Positions 56,667-64,000 of a stretch of DNA of 64,000 nucleotides are shown in pieces. The stretch comes from Cyprinodon diabolis (taxonomy: Eukaryota > Chordata > Actinopteri > Cyprinodontiformes > Cyprinodontidae), in assembly GCA_030533445.1 (NCBI GenBank), contig CM060065.1, positions 4,390,341 through 4,454,340 on the forward strand, read 5' to 3'. Made by a program: the position numbers and the translations under genes. The notes under the pieces are model-generated. The model did not search any database. It was not told the origin of the DNA and saw nothing but the letters and a program-made list of their open reading frames with translations. Every line of letters starts with the position of its first letter. The first letter of the stretch is position 1.

Positions 56667-56960
56667 CAGTAGCAGCCATACAAAATGACCCTTCCCAGTC
56701 AAATGCCAGCCGAATGGCAGCCAGTTTCAAGCCACTGGAGTGACCCCCTCCTTCTCCTGGGCATGCATAGTTTTTTACTCTGACTCCACCCTGAAGTACA
56801 GGGTCTGACCAGGAGATGACGCTTCTCTTTAGATCTTAATGTCCACAAATCATGACAGAAGGAATATTTTACTACAAAGATTAATGTTTAAAAAGGAATT
56901 TCAGGAGACCAGCAGAAGGCCCATCAAGGAAAGTGGGGACATTTTTAATGGCTACTACTG
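56667..56960. mobile_element. TA-flanked MITE, copy 2
   Basis: CAGTAGCAGCCATAC at the left and, inverted, CAGTAGTAGCCATTA at the right, with TA on both sides (56665-56666, 56961-56962). Internal text (cccttcccagtcaaatgcc, gggtctgaccaggag, cttaatgtccacaaat) is shared with 57185-57481. No coding capacity. Confidence 0.85.
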
Positions 56961-57184
56961 TAGCTAGTAATGGTTTAATTGTATTTTAATCCGTGCTCTT
57001 TTGTGGTTATTTTATGCAGAGAATGATTTATCACAGAGGTCAGATCCACCCTCCTTTCAGTAACATCTGAACAGAGAGTGAACATATAAACAGAGGATGG
57101 TACCCTGGTGAATAAGCAAATTACTTAGATTCATTTAACTAATAATCATTAATTGTTTTTACTCTTGGTTTGAATGACCTATTA

Positions 57185-57481
57185 CAGTAGCAGCCATTCA
57201 AAATGGCCCTTCCCAGTCAAACGACAGCCGAATGGCAGCTGAATCCCCTCTAACTTCCAGCCACTAGTCTTCTCGTAGGCGTGCATATTTATTTACTCTG
57301 ACTTCACCCTTTCACTGATTTACAGGGTCTGACCAGGAGCTGATTTTTCTCTTTAGATCTTAATGTCCACAAATAAGGACAGAAAGCATATTTTAGATGT
57401 TTAAAAAGGAATTGTAGGGGACTAGCCAAGGACGAGCCAAGCGCCCATTAAGGAAAGATGGGAAATACTGGGCTAGTGCTG
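57185..57481. mobile_element. TA-flanked MITE, copy 3
   Basis: Same orientation and layout as 56667-56960, about 220 bp away. TA flanks at 57183-57184 and 57482-57483. The right end is degraded (ggctagtgctg instead of ggctactactg). Confidence 0.83.
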
Positions 57482-57547
57482 TAATTAACTATAAATTACA
57501 GTACTAGTTATTTAATATATTCACAATCTTCTAGTAAACTGGTACAA

Positions 57548-57780
57548 TAGGGGCCTTGAAGAATCGAATGCATACTAGTTTCTCAGCATCACCTCTGGAC
57601 ATGATATTTATAATTTTGCAATATTCCACAGATGAAGGAAAGTAATTCTAGAAATCTATTTGATACGGGATTTAAATGGCAGGTCCATATCAAAAATAAG
57701 ATTTGATATATTTAATCCCATTAAAATGAACTTACTGACTAATAATTCTAACAGCTGGGAGCATACATAGAGGCAATTTC
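57548..57780 (-). pseudogene. L2-type LINE RT fragment, old
   Basis: The text actagtttctcagcatcac, agatgaaggaaagtaattc and tttaatcccattaaaatga follows 38485-38670 of the L2 copy on the same strand, with many changes and a jump to ctgggagcatacat (compare 38900). Degraded RT/thumb region. Confidence 0.8.
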
Positions 57781-58323
57781 AATCAGCCTGACTTTGGGAT
57801 TACCCAAAATGAGGTGGATGTTAAGAGGTTAAATGCAAATTGTTTACAATTTTGAAATAATTCCTGCTCTAGGTAATGATTAATAAATTGCCAAATAAGT
57901 TGATTATTATATAAATTATTTATTAATCAGGATTAATCTGATTAATTGTTTCAGCATTAAAAATCATTGACATTTTTAATTGTTTTTCAGAATAACAAAA
58001 AAAAAAAAAAAAAAAACCCTCAGCCTTCCACAAATGCGGAAGACCAAAGACAGGTAAAGTAATCAGACAGGGGGCAGGCAGCTCAAAGGTCCAAAGGCAG
58101 AAAAAGATCAGGATCAGGCAATCAGAACACAAAAGTACGCTAGATAAACTCTCTACACCAAAGACTCAAGAATAATCTGGCCCTGATGGCTAGGAAACGG
58201 AAGCTAAAATAGGAAACCAGAACAGGTGAATCTGATGAGGAACAGGGCAGAGCTAGACAGGTAAAAAAAAATAACAATCATGCCAGCTATCAGTGCCAAA
58301 ATAATGACAAAATTAGCTTAAAT
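57781..58323. repeat. AT-rich sequence, then LTR-like fragment
   Basis: An A-run (57998-58015) is followed by a purine-rich stretch (58020-58285; aggcagctcaaaggtcc, aacaggtgaatctgatgagg) of the kind seen inside minus-strand gypsy-like LTRs. No ends found. Confidence 0.3.
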
Positions 58324-58785
58324 CAGGGGTCTTCAACGTTTTCAAAGCCAAGGACCCCCAAACTGATTGCGAGATGGAGCGGGGACCCCTAATTATATAT
58401 ATTGTATGAAATTGTGTTCTATCAAACTGGTCCTATAGTCACTCTATTACATATGGAGTCATGTAACGAAAGTAATTTCTTCCTGGGATTATTAAAGTAT
58501 TTCTGAATCTGATTCCTGGTTGATGGGACAGGTGTTGTGAATGAAACGGTGTCCTGGTTTGAAAGTGCTCCTGTGTGTCGCTGAATGTGTGCGTTGATGA
58601 CTGAAAGACATCTTCTGCTTTCATTTATCTGTTTACTACAGTGTGTTGAATTCATGTTAATGTGTATTTAAAGACATTTTAATTTGTGCAAAAAATTGCA
58701 GGAGGAAACATAAAAAAAAGTAATCAACCAAGACTTTCGTGACCCCCATTCAGTACCTCCGCGGACCCCCTGTTGAAAACCTCTG
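58324..58785. mobile_element. Non-autonomous hAT MITE (462 bp)
   Basis: Begins CAGGGGTCTTCAACG and, inverted, ends CAGAGGTTTTCAACA. Exact 8-bp target duplication gcttaaat at 58316-58323 and 58786-58793. No transposase. Short frames across it are not genes. Confidence 0.88.
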
Positions 58786-58793
58786 GCTTAAAT

Positions 58794-59984
58794 TGCTTTA
58801 ACTTTCCAGGGAGAAATACTATTTTTGATGTTCTGATACTTGCAGTTATTCATCACATTTTAAAAAAATGCATATATTCACGTTTCGTCACTAGAAAGAG
58901 AAAACAGGTAACAGGTTTGAAGACTTTAGTGCCTGGTCATTGCTACAGCAACTGGGAATTCCAAATGCTACGGTCCAGTTAGCTTAGTTTATCCTGTCAG
59001 TTGAATAATTCTCAACAATTGCAATATTTAATTTTTTTCTTCAATCTGTTTTTCTTCCTCAGTGCTTTCATGTCCCCCTCTTCAAACCAACTATTGCATA
59101 GATCTTGTTTCTGTCAACAGGCTCATGAATACAGCTTTTATTTTCTCTCAAACTAATTGTTTGGCTTCTATTTTCTTTAAAGCTGCATCTGCTCTTTGGA
59201 GCGATTATCATTATGAGAAAGGGTTCTTGCTTTGATCCCTTTGCAAATGTCCCTGAAATTAGACTCCTGTTTAGGTTTCCATATGTTAGGCTGCCTCATT
59301 ACTCTGTGTGCTCCTCTGTGTGTGTTCTCTGAAGAGCAATGGGCAGAATAAACAAAGCTCTCCTTGGCTCAGAAATTATTTTTCAGTAATTGCCGGACTT
59401 AATATTTAGTGTATGTGAAACAGTGCATTATATTAATTATTTATTGTAACAGCAGCCCCACTTCTTATATTCCAGCGCTGACCACACCTTTCCAAACAGT
59501 CCTCTAATTTGTTTTCATCCCTGCTGTCCCTCCACTTCTCTGCTCACCACAGAAACTTTGCAGACTATATATTAACCAAACACAGCTTTGAATGAATAAA
59601 AGTGAGAAGTGAGAGTGAGAATTAGGCAGCTCCTATTCTGAAGCCAACTCCACTCTTTTAGTTTAAGACTGATATTTAAGTAGAGGAAGTTTCAGATTGG
59701 TATTCAAACTACTGCTCTACCTCCAAAGCCTGGGAGCAAATCTGTAAATAGACATTCAGTCAATTTTTAACTGAAATGCAAAGCTCTATCTGAAAAGTGG
59801 ACTTGGGCTATAAAGCAACAATACAGCTCTGAAGATGACTCTTGCTGAACCGTTGTATTGCCTGTATTGAAGTGATTTGCTCATAATGCCTGTTGAAGCC
59901 CTGACTGCAGTCACTTACTGCTTGTGAACCTTTTCTTGCACTAAAAATTTAATTAAATGAATGTACCTGGATAGAGTATTCTTT
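58794..59984. other. No gene recognised
   Basis: AT-rich sequence. I saw no motif, repeat end or RNA gene. Confidence 0.4.
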
Positions 59985-60579
59985 AAACAATTATCTTCTT
60001 TTTGAATTATCTGTCAGTGGTTTTTGGTGCAATATCTGCATAGGTGTATAGAGGCCCATTTCCAGCAACTATCACTCCAGTGTTCAAATGGTACAATGTG
60101 TTTACTCATTGGCTCAGAAGGCTAATTGATGATTAGAAAACCCTTGTGCAATCATGTTCACACATCTGAAAACAGTTTAGCGCATTACGGAAGCTACAAA
60201 ACTGACCTTCCTTTGAGCAGATTGAGTTTCTGAAGCATCACATTTTTGGGGTCAATTAAACGCTCAAAATGGCCAGAAAAAGAGAACTTTCATCTGAAAC
60301 TCGACAGTCTATTCTTGTTCTTAGAAATGAAGGCTTATCCTTGCGAGAAATTGCTAAGAAATTGAAGTTTTCCTACAACATTGTGTTTTAGTCCCTTCAG
60401 AGAACAGCACAAACAGGCTCTAACCAGTGTAGAAAAAGAAGTGGGAGGCCGCGTTGCACAACTGAGCAAGAAGATAAGTACATTAGAGTCTCTACTTTGA
60501 GAAACAGACGCCTCACAGGTCCCAAACTGGCATCTTCATTAAATAGTACCTGCAAAACACCAGTGTCAACATCTACAGT

Positions 60580-62484
60580 CAGTGGCGCAAAAACTGGGTA
60601 TGCAGCGCATGCAACGCATAGGGGCGCTGTACTCGAGGGGGCGTCAAAAAACCCCTCTAGAAAATAAATTTTTCTAGTTGTCATTTTCTATATTTAACAG
60701 CATAAAACGATCAATAACAGAGAGACAGCACTGATTATGCGCCCCACTGATGCGCCCCCACTGATTATGCGCCCCCTTCACCTCCCATCCTGTCGCTCTC
60801 CCTTCCCACACAGGTGGCTTGCGCACGCGCCCCTAAGAGGCGCACTCAGGCGTGTTTTTATTTTTATTTTTTATCTTTGACTATCATTTGTAGTGCGCAC
60901 TTAACAGCAAGATGGAGCGCCAGAAAAAAAAATTTAAAAACTATCCGGGGCGCAAAACAGAAAAAGAAAAAGGGAGAAGGATAAAGTTGTTGGTGGGATG
61001 AAAAAAAGCCTTTCAATGTGGTTGAAAGACAGTAGGTAAGTTCTGTCAGTGTATCGACAACAGGACAGGAGGGTTGTAAATATGCAGGTTAGATAAAGCT
61101 AGTCTGATACGGAGTCGCACCATATTTGGCTGTTAAATGTTGCGTCCCCTATTGAAGCGATAAGGAACGCGACTTGTTCCATATTTCTAGGAATATCTGA
61201 TACATACGCCTGTAACACACACATATCCACACACTAAGTGTAAGAATGACCGAAATAAAACTTGTGAAATATTAACACAGGAAAGCTAAAATGTCTTGGC
61301 CAGTGCCCAGCTATGATCCAACGCTTAGCCCTCTTGGCTGCAATTTATTCACTCATATGTATATTTCTTATTATTGATTTTTTTAATTAAAGATGAGTTG
61401 TACAAGTTTATGTATGTTTCAGACACATTAATCCAGTGTCACTATAGCCCTTAGACTCGGTGACCCATGTTACCAACCTTTTTGGCAGGGGGGCACTTGA
61501 GTTTAAATGTTTTATTCAGTATTACTACAGTGGTGTTGTGATGTATGTGATAAGTAAGATCAGATGCAGTGTCCAGTCAGTAACTGTTATCCAACGAGAA
61601 GATCATTCAAATTTAAATATAATTTTTTATTGTAGTTTGACTGCTGTATTTTTTAACCCTGCTTAACATAAAATTAATTTAATTCAGCTGTGAGGATGGA
61701 GAGAAAGAAGAGAAGATGACAGAGGAAGAATCAGGACAGACAGGGGAAAGCAACAGGTTGGTCTAATATTAGCTGGAAGTGAGGGAACAGCTACTTAATC
61801 CCAATCGATAATGTTTAAACATTATTTTTAAAAACTGCATTAAGATCTGTCATTTTTACAGCTAATTTATAATGTTTTTGACCATATGACTTAGTGGAGA
61901 ATGCCACAGACAAGGGGTGAAGGAGACAGACATGAGGTTGGTCATAGAAGAGACAAGTGAGGACATCAGGTAGGAATAAATACATTAGGGAGGCAGCAAA
62001 AACATATATACCATAATGGTTTGAATTTCTGATGACCATCTCTCATTGTGTTCTTTTTTGGGAAAATTGTGAGAATGTGGAACAGAAAGGTGCAGACGAG
62101 GGAGAGGAGCAGAGAGGACCAGATGATGAAGAAGAGGGAGAGGAGCTGAGAGGTTCAGATGATGAAGAGCGAGAGGAGCAGAGAGCTGCAGAGGAGAGTG
62201 CTGAGGCAAGGCTTTATTCAGAAGATCCATCTGAATGGCCTTTACCACACAAAATGTGGGACATATTTAGGCAGTACATGGTTGAAAATGGCCCACCGAA
62301 AGTTTCTGATGGCCCATGTCCAAGAGCAGAGAAGAGTAAGAGGTGTTTTTCCAAAGGATACTGTTTTCGTTTACTGTCTAATGGAGAGAAAGTTGAACGA
62401 GATTGGTTACTGTACGGGAGGGGGTTGGGGGGCGCCGATCATGTGTTTTCGCATCCACCTCAAAAATATGTAGTTGCACCCCTG
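60580..62484 (+). mobile_element. Internally deleted hAT element with N-terminal exons
   Basis: Ends CAGTGGCGCAAAAACTGG and, inverted, CAGGGGTGCAACTACATA. An exact 8-bp target duplication, tctacagt, flanks it (60572-60579, 62485-62492), and it lies within the Tc1 transposase frame. It is 1905 bp. Inside are what look like the first exons of a ZMYM1/KRBA-like hAT transposase, but the catalytic domain is missing. So it can only move if a full-length relative supplies transposase. Confidence 0.9.
60912..62475 (+). pseudogene. hAT transposase N-terminus, multi-exon remnant
   Basis: A possible first exon starts with ATG at 60912 (MERQKKKFKNYPG) and, after a frame slip, ends in codons for SMWLKDS followed by a gtaagt donor at 61036. 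Possible further exons lie at about 61690-61756 and 61892-61940, bounded by ag and gt. The last exon (about 62056-62430) encodes an acidic repeat region (DEGEEQRGPDDEEEGEELRG) and a TTF-type segment: DPSEWPLPHKMWDIF, GPCPRAEKSKRCFSKGYCF and LSNGEKVERDWLLYG. At about 62425, in a G-rich stretch, it jumps to sequence of the element's 3' end. Exon boundaries are my inference from splice-like dinucleotides; a cDNA would be needed to confirm. Confidence 0.65.
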
Positions 62485-63404
62485 TCTACAGTGAAGAGGC
62501 AGCTACGGGATTCTGGGCTTCAGGGCAGAGTGGCAAACAAAAGGAGATATCTGAGACTGGCCAATAAAGGAAAAAGATTAAGATGGGCAAAAGAACACAG
62601 ACATTGAACAGAAGAAGGCTGGAAAAAAGTGTTGTGGACGGATGAATCCAAGTTTGAGCTGTTTGGATCACAAAGAAGAACGTTTGTGAGACGCAGAACA
62701 AATGAAAAGATGTTAAGCATGGTGGAGGTAATGTGATGGTCTGGGGATGCTTTGGTACTGGTAAGGTGGGAGATTTGTACAGGGTAAAAGGGATTTTGAA
62801 TAAGGAAGGCTATCACTCAATTTTGCAACACCATGCCATACCCAATGGACAGCACTTGATTGAAGCCAATTTTATCCTACAACAGGACAATGAACCTAAA
62901 CACACCTCCAAATTATGCAAGAACTAGCAGGCAGCTGATATTCTATTGGAAATGGAGTGGCGAGCATAGTCACCAGATCTGAACCCCGTTGAGCTGTTGT
63001 TTGAGCACCTTGACCATATGGTGTGCAAGAAGTGCCCATCCAACCAATCAAACTTGTGGGAGCTGCTTCTGGAAGCGTGGGGTGCAATTTCTCCGGATTA
63101 CCTCAACAAATTAACTGCTAGAATGCCAAAGGTCTGCAATGCTGTAATTGCTGCAAATGGAGGATTCTTTGACGAAAGCAAGTTTGATGTAAAAAAAAAA
63201 ATCGCATTTCAAATAGAAATCATTATTTCTAACCTTGTCAATGTCTTGACTCTATTTTCTATAAATTTTCTATTTATTAATTTATTAATTATTATTAATT
63301 TCTATTAATTTCTATTAATTCTATTAATTTAATGAATAACTGTGACTTTTCAGGAAAACACAAAATTGTTTGGGTGACCCCAAACTTTTGAACGGTAGTG
63401 TATA

Positions 63405-64000
63405 TACACTCTCCGGCCACTTTATTAGGTACCCCATGCTAGTGACGGGTTGGACCCCCTTTTGCCTTCAGAACTGCCTCAATTCTTCGTGGCATAGATT
63501 CAACAAGGTGCTGGAAGCATTCCTCAGGGAGTTTGGTCCATATTGACATGATGGCATCACACAATTGCCACAGATTTGCACATCCATGATGCGGATCTCC
63601 CGTTCCACCACATCCCAAAGATGCTCTATTGGATTGAGATCTGGTGACTGTGGAGGCCATTTGAGTACAGTGAACTCATTGTCATCTTCAAGAAACCAGT
63701 CTGAGATGATTCCAGCTTTATCACATGGCGCATTATCCTGCTGAAAGTAGCAATCAGAAGTTGGGTACATTGTGGTCATAAAGGGATGGACATGGTCAGC
63801 AACAATACTCAGGTAGGCTGTGGCGTTGCAACGATGCTCAATTGGTACCAAGGGGCCCAAAGAGTGCCAAGAAAACATTCCCCACACCATGACACCACCA
63901 CCACCAGTCTGAACCCTTGATACAAGGCAGGATGAATCCATGCTTTCATGTTGTAGATGCCAAATTCTGACCCTACCATCCGAATGTCGCAGCAGAAATC
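63405..64000 (-). mobile_element. Tc1-like transposon, 3' part, cut by window edge
   Basis: Begins tacactctccggccacttta, a terminus known from fish Tc1-like elements, two bases after the TA that ends the preceding Tc1 copy. The rest is the C-terminal half of a transposase on the minus strand. The other end lies outside the window. Confidence 0.85.
63439..63941 (-). pseudogene. Tc1-like transposase C-terminal half (DD36E spacing), frameshifted
   Basis: Partial protein, running from the edge side. Visible are GGGGVMVWGMFSWHSLGPL, the second catalytic aspartate in YFQQDNAPCDKAG, and the glutamate in SPDLNPIEHLW; 36 residues separate them, two more than in the element at 3017-4628. A shift near 63600 moves the C-terminus to another frame (CDAIMSIWTKLPEECFQHL, ending KGGPTRH at 63439). 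The first catalytic aspartate would lie near or beyond the edge. Given the shift, this copy is inactive. The 36-residue spacing is that reported for the Incomer (IC) branch of Tc1 elements; membership is inferred. Confidence 0.82.

Larger units (their letters stand above)
60269..63190 (+). pseudogene. Tc1-like transposase, broken
   Basis: ATG at 60269 starts MARKRELSSETRQSILVLRN, the N-terminal helix-turn-helix of this Tc1 branch. A TAG interrupts it at about 60390 (after YNIVF). The frame continues to the second helix-turn-helix and a GRPR-type hook (KRSGRPRCTTEQ) until the hAT insertion at 60580. It resumes at 62493. Beyond it are a TGA in the text RHRH near 62605, WTDESKFELFG (first aspartate), a loss of about 30 bp after EKM near 62710, FILQQDNEPKHTS (second aspartate) and SPDLNPVELLFEHL (glutamate). 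A further deletion and stop lie near 62925. The end (GGFFDESKF) is also shifted. Not functional. Confidence 0.88.
59985..63400 (+). mobile_element. Tc1-like transposon, decayed, split by an hAT element
   Basis: Without the inserted hAT (60580-62484 plus one 8-bp duplicate) it would be about 1.5 kb. The right end reads cccaaacttttgaacggtagtg and abuts TA at 63401, a terminus I recognise from fish Tc1-like elements. The matching left terminus is not seen; recognisable element sequence starts near 59985, so the left end is lost or degraded. The transposase is broken (next entry). Confidence 0.85.

Noticed and set aside
62032..62607. A 191-codon gene running through 62484
   Set aside because: The frame crosses the border between the hAT element and the Tc1 transposase; the fusion is a chance consequence of insertion.

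Overview
The window looks like nuclear DNA of a teleost fish, probably a percomorph; I cannot name the species. Evidence: intergenic AT-rich sequence with no prokaryotic gene layout, and a mixed repeat content typical of teleosts (Tc1-like transposons, hAT elements and their small derivatives, L2-type LINEs, a Rex/Babar-like LINE, a Penelope-like element, a BEL/Pao retrotransposon, tRNA-derived SINEs and a class-I-like endogenous retrovirus). I found no exon of a host protein gene and no tRNA or rRNA gene. Every coding sequence I could recognise belongs to a mobile element. My summed repeat intervals cover somewhat more than half of the 64 kb.

Layout. 1-9.2 kb: a rearranged Penelope-like fragment (1.08-1.86 kb), LTR-like remnants, one complete Tc1-like transposon with an unbroken transposase (3017-4628), a quiet AT-rich stretch, and a solo LTR with a 5-bp target duplication (8408-9213). 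9.9-28 kb: L2 fragments on both strands, an ERV-type solo LTR (18550-19008) lodged at the tip of an hAT remnant, a second gypsy-like solo LTR (20310-21038), nested MITEs (21.9-22.45 kb), a tRNA-type SINE, two microsatellites, a 1.27-kb hAT MITE (25566-26830) and a small transposon whose left end is tandemly duplicated (27.1-27.9 kb).

28.4-36.7 kb: a DNA transposon split by a 7.0-kb endogenous retrovirus on the minus strand (28826-35828). Its two 481-bp LTRs appear identical, with a 5-bp target duplication, a tRNA-Tyr-type primer site and a polypurine tract. gag, pol and env are all broken, and pol lacks the reverse-transcriptase core. 37.3-39.5 kb: the longest L2 copy, with a 485-codon open RT region. 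41.2-43.4 kb: a solo LTR and a Rex/Babar-like LINE with an internal deletion. 43.7-50.3 kb: a BEL/Pao retrotransposon inserted in a SINE, with 327-bp LTRs, a tRNA-Phe-type primer site, about eight coding lesions, and an unusual second copy of the flanking SINE in front of the 3' LTR.

50.5-64 kb: further L2 fragments, two copies of a TA-flanked MITE, an hAT MITE (58324-58785), a broken Tc1 element split by a 1.9-kb internally deleted hAT (60580-62484), and the 3' part of another Tc1-like element with 36 residues between its last two catalytic residues, running off the right edge.

The elements do not form a pathway. What the sequence offers is a record of insertion order: retrovirus inside DNA transposon, hAT inside Tc1, BEL inside SINE, MITE inside MITE, solo LTR inside hAT. 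Only the 3017-4628 Tc1 copy shows both unbroken coding sequence and matching ends, so it is the one candidate for recent or present activity. Boundaries were read by eye; those without a visible target duplication are approximate.
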